Source: Rhodothermia bacterium
GTDB lineage: Bacteria > Bacteroidota > Rhodothermia > Rhodothermales > JAAAOL01
Reading direction: 5' to 3'
Assembly (NCBI GenBank): GCA_030428385.1
Contig: JAUIDY010000010.1
Coordinates: 22,271-86,270, forward strand
DNA length: 64,000 nt
Numbering within the stretch: the stretch's first letter is position 1; each line of letters opens with the position of its first letter. This document shows, one piece after another, positions 9,243 through 18,697 of this stretch. Below the pieces are notes generated by a model that ran no database searches, was not told the DNA's origin, and was given only the letters and a program-made list of their open reading frames with translations. The translations under genes were made by a program, and so were the position numbers.

Positions 9243-9449
9243 ATGGATTGTGCCGGATTTTTCTCCTGTCTTCGCCTTTGGAAAAATTTCGTTTGTCTCG
9301 AAAGATAGGCTTTGTACTTTCCCCGTTATCCGGCCCCGCGCAGGCACCCACAACAATATTGGTCCAACATAAGGATTGAGCCCCAAAAGGGAATGTTTTT
9401 GATGCTTCTGCGAGGGGCTGAACCCCTACATTGAATAGACGGATGACGT
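9243..9449 (+). promoter_or_regulatory. Leader region of the etf operon
   Basis: About 207 bases between the terminator and etfB hold no credible gene. The promoter of the etf operon should lie here. Two TTTG words (9292, 9311) recall the Bacteroidota -33/-7 elements, but the spacing is wrong, so no site is called. Confidence 0.3.
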
Positions 9450-10205
9450 ATGAAAATCGCCGTTTGTATAAAACAAGTTCCCGACATCACCGCGCCCCTT
9501 CATATTCAGAACGGGGCGCTCGTCTTCGATACCAACCGGATGGTATTGAACGCCTATGATGCATCGGCGGTGGAAGCCGCCCTCGTCCTGTTGGAAAACA
9601 GGGAAGGGTCGATTCACCTGTTTCTTCTTGGACCCGACCGGGCTAAAGAAACCATCCGAAAAGCCCTGGCGATGGGCGCCCATGAGGCCACCCATTTGCT
9701 CGTTCCGGATGATGCGGCACTCGATGCGTACCTGTCGGCCTCCTTGCTTGCCGAGCAGTTAAAGCAGCACACCTTCGATATCCTGCTCTGTGGCAAACAA
9801 TCGCAGGACACCGATGCGGGCCTCACCGGGACCATGTTAGCCGAGCATCTGGCTCTGCCCTACGCGACCAATGCCGTGGGCCTCACGCTTGAAGACGACC
9901 TGGTGGTGGCAACCCGACAGGGAGATGCCGGACAGGAAATCATGGCATTGGAGACACCGTGCTTGGTGACGTGCTCGAACGATATGAACAACCCCCGGAT
10001 TCCGAGTATCAAGGGGATTATGCAGTCCAAGCGGAAGCCCGTTCAGACCATTTCCGTCACACCCGATGCCACGCCATCCACCCAGGTGATGGGCTACGAG
10101 CCCCTGCCAGAACGAACGCCGGGTGTGCAGTGGGAAGGTGAACCGCTCGAACTTGCCCGCCGCCTCGTGCACCACCTGAATGACGAAGCGCGGGTGTTAT
10201 CGTAA
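9450..10205 (+). CDS. etfB: Electron transfer flavoprotein beta subunit
   Basis: A 251-residue EtfB/FixA family protein: MKIAVCIKQVPD at the start, VLNAYDASAVEAAL, and the nucleotide-binding segment GKQSQDTDAGLTGTMLA. That segment resembles the AMP-binding form of ordinary ETFs (DxDxxxTG) more than the FAD-binding DGDTAQVGP form of bifurcating ETFs, which argues for a simple electron carrier. It forms a heterodimer with EtfA, encoded 72 bases downstream, and takes electrons from acyl-CoA dehydrogenases in the cytoplasm. First gene of a five-gene plus-strand operon. Confidence 0.95.
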   Translation: MKIAVCIKQVPDITAPLHIQNGALVFDTNRMVLNAYDASAVEAALVLLENREGSIHLFLLGPDRAKETIRKALAMGAHEATHLLVPDDAALDAYLSASLLAEQLKQHTFDILLCGKQSQDTDAGLTGTMLAEHLALPYATNAVGLTLEDDLVVATRQGDAGQEIMALETPCLVTCSNDMNNPRIPSIKGIMQSKRKPVQTISVTPDATPSTQVMGYEPLPERTPGVQWEGEPLELARRLVHHLNDEARVLS

Positions 10206-10277
10206 CCGCTCTTTTGTGCCTCCTCTTTTGGTAGGGCGTGTCTCCAAACACGCTTGAATTCCATAGATTCTGAACCC

Positions 10278-11264
10278 ATGTCCAAAATACTTACATACCT
10301 GGCTGTCCAGGACGGAAAAATAAAACGTGCCTCGCTGGAGGTGCTCTCCCATTGCCGGGCACTGGCCCAAGAACACGGATGGACCGTCGAAAGCGTGCTC
10401 CTTCACCCCGATGCGCGTTCGCTGGCTACCACCGCGCAGCAATATGGAGCGGAGACCGTGTATTACATGGATCACCCGCAGTTGCAGGCCCACCTGAACG
10501 CACCCTTCCTTGCTGCACTCCATGCCGTCATCACCCACGCAAACCCCCATGTCGTCGCCTTTGCTTCGAGCGAAGCCGTGAAAGACATGCTGGGAGCGCT
10601 TGCGGTTCGCACCCAGGCCGCCGTCCTCTCTGATGTCGCCTCCTTCCACATAATCGCAGGAGGCGTGGAGGCAAAACGGCCCGTCATGGCGTCGAAGCTT
10701 ATTGCGCGCACACAGGCACAGGGAGCACGGGTGTTGGTGTCGGTTCGCGCGGGTGCCTATACCGCCGAAGAAGCACCCACCGAGGCCGCCCTTGTCCCTC
10801 TCCCCTTTACGTTCGACGTCGACACGTTGAAGCAGCAGGTTCGGGAGGTGGTGCAAGATGCCCTCGGAACCCTTGATCTTTCGGAAACACAGGTGGTGGT
10901 GGCTGCCGGACGCGGCGTAAAAGATGAGGCGGGCAAAGCGCTTGTCACCCAGTTGGCAGACACCCTGGGGGCAGCGATTGGCGCCTCCCGCGCCGTGGTA
11001 GAAAGCGGGCTTTTCCCAGCCAGCGCCCAGGTCGGACAAACGGGCAAAGTGGTTTCTCCCGATCTCTATATTGCTGTGGGCATCTCGGGGGCTATCCAGC
11101 ATGTGGCGGGAATGCAAAACAGCCGCGTGATTGTTGCCATTAACAAGGACGGCGACGCGCCCATTTTTAACTATGCCACGTATGGCCTCGTCGGCGATTT
11201 GTACGCCGTGCTGCCCCCTCTCATCAACGAAATAAAACAGGTTCTACCCACGACACCTGAATAG
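10278..11264 (+). CDS. etfA: Electron transfer flavoprotein alpha subunit
   Basis: The alpha subunit is 328 residues long. The C-terminal FAD domain has the family sequence [37 protein letters not shown] and [22 protein letters not shown] at 10278 gives the canonical N-terminus ([17 protein letters not shown]); the frame extends upstream to 10254 without support. It binds the redox-active FAD and passes electrons to the membrane ETF:quinone oxidoreductase encoded immediately downstream, 5 bases after its stop. Confidence 0.95.
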   Translation: MSKILTYLAVQDGKIKRASLEVLSHCRALAQEHGWTVESVLLHPDARSLATTAQQYGAETVYYMDHPQLQAHLNAPFLAALHAVITHANPHVVAFASSEAVKDMLGALAVRTQAAVLSDVASFHIIAGGVEAKRPVMASKLIARTQAQGARVLVSVRAGAYTAEEAPTEAALVPLPFTFDVDTLKQQVREVVQDALGTLDLSETQVVVAAGRGVKDEAGKALVTQLADTLGAAIGASRAVVESGLFPASAQVGQTGKVVSPDLYIAVGISGAIQHVAGMQNSRVIVAINKDGDAPIFNYATYGLVGDLYAVLPPLINEIKQVLPTTPE

Positions 11265-11269
11265 TCCTG

Positions 11270-12595
11270 ATGGAAGACAAATTCGATTGTATCATCGTTG
11301 GGGGCGGAATAGCGGGGTTAAGCGCAGCCATGGTCTGCGCGCAAAACAACCTCCGGTTTCTGCTCGTCGAGCGCGGGGAGTTTTGTGGAGCCAAAAATGT
11401 GTCGGGCGGGGTGCTCTGGGGAACGGAGCTTGCTCGGCTCGTGCCCGACTACTGGAAAGCGCCCGATGCGGGCTTCGAACGCTTCATCCGGCACCGCCGC
11501 CTCACCTTCATGGATGAACAATCAGCGTTCTCGCTCGACTTCAAATCCGACCACTTTGATCAGCCGCCCTATGCAGGCATTACGGTCCTGCGGGCCAAAT
11601 TTGACAACTGGCTGGCCAGCAAGGTAGAAGCCGCCATCGAAGCCAGTGCCTTTGCCGATGAGTCGTTCCTCGTACCTGACGTATTGGTCGAAGAGCTGTT
11701 GCTGGAGTCGGGTGCCGTGGTGGGCATCCGGGCGGGCGAAGAGACGTTTTATGCCGACTGTGTCATTCTGGCCGAAGGCGTGAACAACCTGCTGACCCGA
11801 CAGATTGGGCTGCAACCGGAATACGTCCCGGCGGACTACGTGGCGGTGGGCGTAAAAGAAGTGATTCGGTTCGACCAAAAGGTGCTGGAAGACCGGTTCC
11901 AGTTGCAGGACCGCAGCGGTCTTTCGAACGAATTCGTGGGGTTTGCGAGCCAGGGCGTCGAAGGGGGTGGTTTTTTATACACCAACCTCGACACCGTCTC
12001 GGTAGGGCTGGTGCTGGGCATGAAGGATTTACGCGAAAAAGGAGGCCCCAAACCCTACGACCTCCTCGACACGTTCAAACGCCATCCCGCCGTGGCCGAT
12101 ATGCTGCGAGGCGGCGAGTCCCTCGAATACGCCGCCCACGTGGTATCAACGGGCGACATCCGGGCGCTTCCCAAAGAGGTCTACGCCGACGGCGTCCTGG
12201 TAACAGGTGAAGCTGCCGGGTTGCTGCTCAACAGCGGCAAAGCCATCCAGGGCATGGACTACGCCATGCATTCGGGCATCCTTGCCGCCGAGGCAGTTGC
12301 GGCGGCGAAGCAAGACGAGGACTTTAGTGCAGCATCCCTAAAACGCTACCGGGATGCGCTCGACGCCAGCTACCTCATGCAGGACATGCGCGGATTTCAG
12401 GATGCGGTACACCTGCTGCATAGCCCGGCCATGTTTCAGGCGGTCCCCAATTTGTTTTGCGACTTTGGGCGGCAGTTTTTTACCATCGACAATGCGCCGA
12501 CGCGCAAAGCTTCCGCGATGCTAAAGGACAGCATCCGCAAACACTCCTCTTTTCTGGAGATGATGAAGCTCGGATTTAAAGCCCGCAAGCTCTAG
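11270..12595 (+). CDS. fixC: FixC-type ETF:quinone oxidoreductase, flavin subunit
   Basis: A 441-residue FAD-dependent oxidoreductase of the FixC/ETF-QO family. The Rossmann motif is CIIVGGGIAGLSAAMV near the N-terminus, and GEAAGLLLNSGKAIQGMDYAMHSG closes the FAD site. In FixABCX and in two-subunit ETF-QO systems this flavoprotein works with the small ferredoxin FixX, which follows here. It should accept electrons from EtfAB and reduce membrane quinone. It begins 5 bases after the etfA stop, so translation may be coupled. Confidence 0.93.
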   Translation: MEDKFDCIIVGGGIAGLSAAMVCAQNNLRFLLVERGEFCGAKNVSGGVLWGTELARLVPDYWKAPDAGFERFIRHRRLTFMDEQSAFSLDFKSDHFDQPPYAGITVLRAKFDNWLASKVEAAIEASAFADESFLVPDVLVEELLLESGAVVGIRAGEETFYADCVILAEGVNNLLTRQIGLQPEYVPADYVAVGVKEVIRFDQKVLEDRFQLQDRSGLSNEFVGFASQGVEGGGFLYTNLDTVSVGLVLGMKDLREKGGPKPYDLLDTFKRHPAVADMLRGGESLEYAAHVVSTGDIRALPKEVYADGVLVTGEAAGLLLNSGKAIQGMDYAMHSGILAAEAVAAAKQDEDFSAASLKRYRDALDASYLMQDMRGFQDAVHLLHSPAMFQAVPNLFCDFGRQFFTIDNAPTRKASAMLKDSIRKHSSFLEMMKLGFKARKL

Positions 12596-12642
12596 GTCTC
12601 TCTTCCCATGTGTAGTATTCTACTGCCTTTACCTACGCTGTT

Positions 12643-12936
12643 ATGACTATTGCTGAACGTCTCGGAACCGTCTCGTATCGCAACCAGGGACGCAACGACG
12701 CCTCGGCGCATATCCACGTCGACACGGACATCTGCAACAGCCGTTGTCCGCATAAAGGAACCACCTATATGTGCCCGGCCAACTGCTACACCGTGGACGC
12801 CGAAGGATTGGTCCATTTTCAGGTGGAAGATTGTATCGAGTGTGGCACCTGCATGTATGCCTGTGACCAGGGCGCAGTGACCTGGAAGTATCCCGACCCC
12901 GAACAAGGACTGGGGGTGACCTGGAACCTTGGCTAA
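12643..12936 (+). CDS. fixX: FixX-like 4Fe-4S ferredoxin
   Basis: A 97-residue ferredoxin with the cluster motif CIECGTCMYAC and earlier Cys residues (CNSRCPHKG, MCPANCY), plus the C-terminal GVTWNLG tail that resembles the end of eukaryotic ETF-QO. It is the iron-sulfur partner of the preceding FixC-type flavoprotein. The gap of 47 bases keeps it in the operon. Length and motif order are normal for FixX. Confidence 0.93.
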   Translation: MTIAERLGTVSYRNQGRNDASAHIHVDTDICNSRCPHKGTTYMCPANCYTVDAEGLVHFQVEDCIECGTCMYACDQGAVTWKYPDPEQGLGVTWNLG

Positions 12937-12991
12937 GGGGGCAGACACCCTTTATCGCCCTTGCTCATCCACGAACAAACGAAAAAAATAG

Positions 12992-14200
12992 ATGCCTAAA
13001 TACGCTTTTAACGCCGACGACGCCTACCTCTTCGAGTCGATGCTCGGAGAAGAGGACCGGTTGATCATGGAATCGGCCCGTGAGTATGCCCAATCCCGCC
13101 TCGAACCCCGGGCCCTTGAAGGTAACCAGGACGAGGTGTTTCATGACGCTATTCCCCAGGAAATGGGCGAACTGGGGCTCCTGGGCGCTACCATCCCGGA
13201 AGCGTATGGCGGCGGCGGGGTCAGCTACACCGCCTATGGCCTGATTGCCCGCGAGTTGGAGCGGGTTGACTCCGGCTATCGCTCCTTTAGCTCGGTGCAA
13301 TCATCGCTGGTGATGCACCCGATTCATGTGTTTGGCACCGAGGAGCAACGTCAGCGGTTTTTGCCCCGCCTGGCAACCGCCGAACTGATTGGCTGCTTCG
13401 GGCTTACCGAACCCAATCATGGCTCAGATCCCGGTTCCATGGAAACCACGGCTCAGCGGGTGGACGGCGGCTGGGTGCTGAATGGCGCTAAAATGTGGAT
13501 CACCAACTCCCCCGTTGCGGATGTGGCGGTGGTGTGGGCCAAGGAAAAAGGAACGCCTGACGAAGGCACCATCCGAGGTTTTCTCGTCGAACGTGCCTTC
13601 GATGGCTTTGAAACCCCCGTTACCCACAACAAAATGTCGCTGCGCGCCTCGCTGACCGGGGAGATTGTACTCGACGACTGCTTCGTTCCCGATGCCAATG
13701 TGTTCCCCGAAGTCCGGGGGCTGAAAGGGCCGTTTACGTGCCTTAACAGTGCCCGCTACGGCATCGTCTGGGGAGCGCTGGGTGCAGCAGAGAACTGCTA
13801 CCACCGGGCGCGGCGGTATGTGATGGAGCGTCACCAATTTGGATACCCTCTTGGCGCCATGCAGTTGGTGCAAACCAAACTCGCCGACATGATCACCACC
13901 ATCACGCAGATGCAGCTGCTCGCCTGGCGGCTGGGCCAGTTGAAGGACCAGGGACAGGCCGCACCGGCCATGATTTCGTTGGGCAAACGCAATAACTGCG
14001 GCCGTGCGCTAGAAATCGCCCGGACGGCGCGCGACATGCTCGGCGGAAACGGAATTACGGGCGAATACCGGGTGGTGCATCACATGGTAAACCTGGAAAG
14101 TGTAAACACCTACGAAGGCACGTATGATATTCATGGCCTCATCCTGGGCCGTGAGATTACCGGCCTTCAATCCTTCGTACCCCGGGGAAACAACATGTAA
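12992..14200 (+). CDS. gcdH: Glutaryl-CoA dehydrogenase (acyl-CoA dehydrogenase family)
   Basis: A 402-residue acyl-CoA dehydrogenase. Features of the glutaryl-CoA branch include [33 protein letters not shown] and the end segment [17 protein letters not shown], which holds the catalytic Glu. The enzyme oxidises and decarboxylates glutaryl-CoA to crotonyl-CoA in lysine/tryptophan breakdown and passes electrons to ETF. Its place directly behind etfBA-fixCX makes the electron route clear. Activity on a different acyl-CoA cannot be excluded. Confidence 0.88.
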   Translation: MPKYAFNADDAYLFESMLGEEDRLIMESAREYAQSRLEPRALEGNQDEVFHDAIPQEMGELGLLGATIPEAYGGGGVSYTAYGLIARELERVDSGYRSFSSVQSSLVMHPIHVFGTEEQRQRFLPRLATAELIGCFGLTEPNHGSDPGSMETTAQRVDGGWVLNGAKMWITNSPVADVAVVWAKEKGTPDEGTIRGFLVERAFDGFETPVTHNKMSLRASLTGEIVLDDCFVPDANVFPEVRGLKGPFTCLNSARYGIVWGALGAAENCYHRARRYVMERHQFGYPLGAMQLVQTKLADMITTITQMQLLAWRLGQLKDQGQAAPAMISLGKRNNCGRALEIARTARDMLGGNGITGEYRVVHHMVNLESVNTYEGTYDIHGLILGREITGLQSFVPRGNNM

Positions 14201-14267
14201 TTTAAACCCGCCTGACAACGCCCGATTGGCGGCTGGAAAACTCGTGATCACCCCTGCACGAAAGATT

Positions 14268-15716
14268 TTAAAGCACGCCTTGTTCGCGCAACCAGGCCAC
14301 CCAATCTGACCAGATATCGTGGAAGGTGCCGGTACGGGTATCGCGCAGGTCATGACCGGCAAAAGGGTAAAGCACGTAGTCATACGGAAGCCCCGCCGCC
14401 TGGAAACGGTGCATGTTCAACGTATCCAGCCGAACCGGAATGCTGCGGTCGTTCTCCCCAAAAAGCCAGATGCTGGGAACCGTGAGTTCTTGAAGAAGCG
14501 GAAGGGGGTCATAGCCGGGCATACCAATAAAGCTATCCAGTTGCGGGTACACGTCGTCCAACGGCGTCGTTGTCCCTGCGGCGAGGTTGCTGTAGAAAAT
14601 CTCCATGCCCACGCTCACGGTCGGACCGGACCAAATCATCAGGTACGACACCAAGTCCGTTTCGGTGGTGGCAAGCGGTGCAATCCATCCACCCTGGCTG
14701 TTGGCTGCCAACCCCAGCCGCGTGGTATCGATATTGGGAAGACGGCTCAAAAAACGAAGTGCCGCGGCGGCATCGGAGGCTAGTAGCCGTAACTGAGCGG
14801 GACTATTCGAGGTGCTAACGCCTGTGTACGTCCCTGTGGAGGCCCCGACACCACGCTTGTCATACCGCAGCACCGCCATGCCATGAGGAACCAGGGGGTC
14901 CGTCACGCCCCGCTGGCCGTTTCGAGTGACCTGACCGGAGCCATGCACGAACACTAAAGCCGGGAAGGGCCCTTCGCCTGTATTTGGAAGGTCCAGTTCA
15001 TAGCGCAGCTGTACGTTTCCATTCAGAAAAAACCGATCGCCAATCACCTCGACGGCTACTTCGTCAGTGACATCGCCAGCGGTGGCCTGAATCATTGTGG
15101 TTCCGAATCCTGTTGCCACCACGCGTCCCGTTGCATCTACGGTGGCCACCTGCGGATTGGTCGTAGACCAGACAATCGAGACATCCGTCACCGGACTACC
15201 CAAGGCATCCGCAGGCTCTGCTTCCACCTGCCGCTCATCACCCGGAAGCTCTACCACCAGCGGCCCGGTCTGTGCAATCACGCGTGCGACCTGCTGGGCA
15301 ACCGTGACTTCGATGGTTCCTGAGAGATCGTTTACCGTGGCGGTCACCGTCGCCGTGCCATTGCCTACGGCCCGCACCGACGCTGTTGCTGGCGTTGACG
15401 ATGGGAGCAATTGAAGCACCGAGGCATCCGAGACTGCCCAGGTCACATTTTCCAACCGCACGCCATTTCCCATCGCATTTTTTCCCGTGGCGGTCAGTTC
15501 CAACACCCCCAATAGCGACGTGATAGAGGCACCAGGGGCCGAGATTTCCAGCGTGGCCAACCCAAAATCATCCCCGGGCTCTTCTTCCAGCGTATTAGTC
15601 CCTCCGTCGCAACCTGCAAGAACCAGCAATACGACCAATACACCCCTCCATTCCACGATTGGCCTATTCCAGGTGGACGCGTTCCAGAGCCACGGGAATT
15701 GCTTTCTTTTGGTCAT
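14268..15716 (-). CDS. Lipoprotein with Big2-like domains and alpha/beta hydrolase domain
   Basis: A protein of 482 residues with a lipoprotein signal (VVLLVLAGCDGG, lipidated Cys near residue 35). About 45-210 form two Big2-like immunoglobulin modules (TVTATVNDLSGTIEVTV, TMIQATAGDVTDEVAVEV). The C-terminal half is an alpha/beta hydrolase of the dienelactone/acyl-peptide type: FVHGSG, the nucleophile elbow LGLAANSQGGW, then an acid near GENDRSIP and His in FAGHDLR. GAGG lies 7 bases before the ATG. It should be an envelope-anchored esterase or peptidase. The gene stands alone and converges with gcdH. Confidence 0.85.
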   Translation of the reverse strand: MTKRKQFPWLWNASTWNRPIVEWRGVLVVLLVLAGCDGGTNTLEEEPGDDFGLATLEISAPGASITSLLGVLELTATGKNAMGNGVRLENVTWAVSDASVLQLLPSSTPATASVRAVGNGTATVTATVNDLSGTIEVTVAQQVARVIAQTGPLVVELPGDERQVEAEPADALGSPVTDVSIVWSTTNPQVATVDATGRVVATGFGTTMIQATAGDVTDEVAVEVIGDRFFLNGNVQLRYELDLPNTGEGPFPALVFVHGSGQVTRNGQRGVTDPLVPHGMAVLRYDKRGVGASTGTYTGVSTSNSPAQLRLLASDAAAALRFLSRLPNIDTTRLGLAANSQGGWIAPLATTETDLVSYLMIWSGPTVSVGMEIFYSNLAAGTTTPLDDVYPQLDSFIGMPGYDPLPLLQELTVPSIWLFGENDRSIPVRLDTLNMHRFQAAGLPYDYVLYPFAGHDLRDTRTGTFHDIWSDWVAWLREQGVL

Positions 15717-16006
15717 CGTACCTCACTCTCTAGGGTTTTCCGAACCATAAGTATTTCCTCCACACCTAGATCGTCAAGGGAAAAAGAAATCCATACAACG
15801 TCGCTCCTTTTCATTGATTTTCGACAAGGAGAACCCTCTGCCCTAACGCCCAGCGCCTCCTCAGCCTATTGTTAGGCTTGCCTCTGTGGTAAAAAATATC
15901 GAGAATGAAGGCGTACCCCATCCAGTAGCGAGCCACCGACACGTCTGTTCGCTTGCTCCAAGAGCAATTCGAACCCGGGGTCTATCCCCTCATCCCCTCA
16001 ACTGCT
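15717..16006. other. Intergenic region between divergent genes
   Basis: About 290 bases hold promoters for the hydrolase lipoprotein (minus) and the murein-hydrolase-like gene (plus). A short hairpin GCCTATTGTTAGGC occurs near 15863. An in-frame TTG at 15953 extends the downstream frame, but ATG at 16007 is more likely. No other gene is seen. Confidence 0.4.
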
Positions 16007-17503
16007 ATGTCGCTCGACCTCCAAACCCTCGTCGGTAAGCCAATCGACCACTTCTGCCAGAATGGCTTCACCGCCTCCAACATCAACCATTGCGCTCATT
16101 TTGTCTCTCACGCGCTCGAGCTGTCGTTTTCTTACCACTGTCAGGAGCATACGGCAGGCTCCGCCCAAGGAGCCAACATCCGGGTGCATGAGGTATTTGC
16201 CCAATGCCCTTTGGTCGGAGCCTGGTCCGATGCTGACCTTACGCAGATGCAACTCATCTTCGTGACGCGAGCCACGCACGTAGACCTTGGTCGCAAAGAA
16301 ATGGTCAACCACCCGCAGAAGCACATCGGCATTTTTAAAGACGGGATGGTGTACCATTATTCCAACTCGCGCGATAAGGTGGTCAAACAACCTGTGGACG
16401 ACTTTTTCGACACGTTTGAAGCGATTTATGTTGGAACGCAAGGGTTGTTCTTTGGCCTCATCCCTGGCTCGGACCTCGATCTGCGCGTTGATTTGGAGTC
16501 ACCCGGAGCCGTAGCCGGAAAACCGTTTGTTGTCACGCAGCAGGACAACCATTATATCGCCGCCGCTGCTACCGAGCCCGCCTTTTACCTGGGGCACCCG
16601 GTGCGGTATCATGGGCGCCGAGGACTGTATCATCCGCCGGGCAGGTACCACGGTCCCGTGTACCGGGCTGCCGACTACCATGATCGGTATGATCACTGGG
16701 CTTATGTGGTGGAGGCCATCGGGCATTGCGAGGGCCAGAATCATTTTAACCTGATCAATACCTACGACCGCGCCGCGTTCACGTTTGGCTTTGTGCAGTT
16801 TGCCGCCCACACCCCCAACGACAACCTGATCCTGCTTTTCCGAGAACTGCTACGTCTGCCTGACGCCAAGGACTATTTCCCGGAGCTTGAGCTACGCAAC
16901 GAGCAGGTGTGCCGAATCAATGAGAACGGAAGCATCACCCATTTAGAACAGGTACAAGCTGGCGAGTTGGGCGGGTTTATGCATTACCTGAATCCCCATT
17001 CAGAACAGGTGGATGACCAGGAGTTGTTGCATGCCGCACGGCTGACCCACTGGGTCCAAAACAGCAGCGACGCACAGGCGGCACAGGTCAAAGCGGCCAT
17101 CGCAATCACCTCGCGCAAGGTGATGGAACGGTACCATCGGTGGTACGACCTGGAAGGGCGCAGCGACCTCCTCGTGACGATCATTTGTGACATCCATCAC
17201 CAAGGACGAGCCAGCCGGGCAACGGTGGAAGAAGCCCTGGCACAACCCCAGCCGGTGCAAGCCTTGTTGCGGGTGAACCACAGCCAGTGGCGCGACCGCA
17301 ATGAACGGCTTGAGCAAATCACCCAGCGCATGGTTGCCGATGGATGGCTGGGGAAAAAGGTCTACGATCCCGCCAACAACGTATTTATTACGCCGCCATC
17401 TATGGATTCGCTCGTGGTGGACGTTGCGGCGTTGCCGCCGCTTCCGCCGAATCCGCTTCCGGTCTCGCCGCCTACGCCCCCCCAGGCATTACGCCTTCCC
17501 TAA
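16007..17503 (+). CDS. Putative dual-domain cell-wall hydrolase (NlpC-like plus lysozyme-like)
   Basis: The protein has 498 residues and no signal peptide. Residues 15-150 resemble an NlpC/P60-CHAP-like cysteine peptidase or amidase domain: Cys29 in NINHCAHFVSHALEL and His106 in HPQKHIGIF. Residues of about 225-400 contain a lysozyme-fold-like core with a probable catalytic Glu (YVVEAIGHCEGQNHF) followed by INTYDRAAFTFGFVQFAAH, as in lysozyme/chitosanase-like families. The C-terminus is proline-rich (PPLPPNPLPVSPPTPP). It is not flanked by phage or secretion-system genes. The family assignment rests on motifs only; it could be a phage-derived lysin, an exported effector or a recycling enzyme. 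Confidence 0.55.
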   Translation: MSLDLQTLVGKPIDHFCQNGFTASNINHCAHFVSHALELSFSYHCQEHTAGSAQGANIRVHEVFAQCPLVGAWSDADLTQMQLIFVTRATHVDLGRKEMVNHPQKHIGIFKDGMVYHYSNSRDKVVKQPVDDFFDTFEAIYVGTQGLFFGLIPGSDLDLRVDLESPGAVAGKPFVVTQQDNHYIAAAATEPAFYLGHPVRYHGRRGLYHPPGRYHGPVYRAADYHDRYDHWAYVVEAIGHCEGQNHFNLINTYDRAAFTFGFVQFAAHTPNDNLILLFRELLRLPDAKDYFPELELRNEQVCRINENGSITHLEQVQAGELGGFMHYLNPHSEQVDDQELLHAARLTHWVQNSSDAQAAQVKAAIAITSRKVMERYHRWYDLEGRSDLLVTIICDIHHQGRASRATVEEALAQPQPVQALLRVNHSQWRDRNERLEQITQRMVADGWLGKKVYDPANNVFITPPSMDSLVVDVAALPPLPPNPLPVSPPTPPQALRLP

Positions 17504-17523
17504 CGGGACGCGGGCTGGCTCCT

Positions 17524-18495
17524 CTATTGCGACCATGCTGTGGGCTCGCGGTCCCAGCGGTGTTTTTTTAGTTCGGCGTGCACGGCTGCATCAAGCGGCC
17601 CGGCATCACTCGTGGCGATGTTGGCGCGGACGTGCGGCAGCTTGCGCATGCCTGGAATGATGGTGCTGACCGTGGGGTTGGCGAGAATAAACCGCAGCGC
17701 CATCTCAGCCATGGTCATCTCTGCCGGAACGAGCGGTTTGATGGCATCGGCGTGATCGACGCTGGAGTTGAGGTTTTCGGGGACAAAATACGTGCTGCGC
17801 CAGTCATCCTCCGGCCAGGTGCTCTCTTTGGTCAGCTTGCCGGTGAGCGTGCCTTCGTCAAACGGGACACGGGCGATCACGGCTACGTTCATTTCGTCGC
17901 ACGCGGGAAACAGTTCGTCTTCCGGGTTCTGGTCGAAGATGTTGTAGATGAGTTGCACGGCATCGATGAGGCCGCTGCGTACGGTTTTGACGCCGTTCCA
18001 TGGCTCCCAGCGGTTCATGCTGATACCCACAGCACGGATCAGCCCTTGGCGTTTCAGATCATCCATCGTGTTCGCCCAACGGTCGTCGTCCACCCAACTA
18101 TCTTCCCAGGTGTGGAACTGCATCAGGTCGTACTGCTCAATGCCTGCGTTTTCGAGGCTGCGGTTTACATACTCGACGATATGGTCCGGCGGATAGCAAT
18201 CATCGAGCGAAAATTCGCGCTGGCTCGGCCATTTCCAGTTCTTTGGCGGAATTTTGGTGGCGGTGTACAACTTCTTGTCGGGGTTGGCGCGGAGCAGCCT
18301 GCCGAGCAGGGCTTCGCTACGTCCTTCGCCATAGCCCCAGGCCGTGTCGAAAAAATTGCAGCCCAGGTCCACGCCCAGTTGCAAGGCTTCCATTGAGGCG
18401 GTGTCGTCGGATCCTGTCCATCCGCCCATGCCCCACATGCCATAGCCTATTTCGCTGACGTTCCAGTCGGTGCGTCCAAACCGGCGATACTTCAT
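17524..18495 (-). CDS. Aldo/keto reductase
   Basis: A 323-residue AKR TIM-barrel enzyme: FDTAWGYGEG with the catalytic Asp and Tyr, Lys in LYTATKIPP and His in MQFHTWED. The C-terminal NADP(H)-binding part ends in TVSTIIPGMRKLPHVRANI. It should reduce a carbonyl (or oxidise a sugar) in the cytoplasm. It lies 202 bases downstream of the triple-fusion gene on the same strand and converges with the murein-hydrolase-like gene with only 20 bases between stops. The substrate is not predictable. Confidence 0.9.
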   Translation of the reverse strand: MKYRRFGRTDWNVSEIGYGMWGMGGWTGSDDTASMEALQLGVDLGCNFFDTAWGYGEGRSEALLGRLLRANPDKKLYTATKIPPKNWKWPSQREFSLDDCYPPDHIVEYVNRSLENAGIEQYDLMQFHTWEDSWVDDDRWANTMDDLKRQGLIRAVGISMNRWEPWNGVKTVRSGLIDAVQLIYNIFDQNPEDELFPACDEMNVAVIARVPFDEGTLTGKLTKESTWPEDDWRSTYFVPENLNSSVDHADAIKPLVPAEMTMAEMALRFILANPTVSTIIPGMRKLPHVRANIATSDAGPLDAAVHAELKKHRWDREPTAWSQ

Positions 18496-18697
18496 GGTGT
18501 GTTGTGTTGATTGAGGGGTGACTTCATTGCGGTCGGGAAGCTACGGATTGTAGCCGACGAATGGAAGAAGGGGTTTGGAGTATGGGAGTGTGAGAGGTTG
18601 GGGATGTGGGAGTAGGAGAGTCTGGGAGAAATAGCGCATTGTGTTGGTTTTTCTTTTCTCCACGCCCCCTCTCCCCCTTTCGCCTACTCTCCCTTCC
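18496..18697. repeat. Polypurine/polypyrimidine intergenic tract
   Basis: Around 18571-18632 the plus strand is a G/A-rich tract with repeated GGGAG and GTGTGAGAG words, followed by a C/T-rich stretch near 18660-18700. Similar words occur in reverse orientation around 36325-36385. No gene is seen. Confidence 0.55.

Noticed and set aside
9277..9320. Bacteroidota -33/-7 promoter
   Set aside because: TTTG words are present but spacing does not fit.
9450..12936. Electron-bifurcating FixABCX system
   Set aside because: The EtfB nucleotide segment fits the AMP-binding type, so bifurcation is not supported.
15953..16006. Longer start of the murein-hydrolase-like gene at TTG 15953
   Set aside because: The extra residues have no homology and no ribosome site; ATG at 16007 is better.
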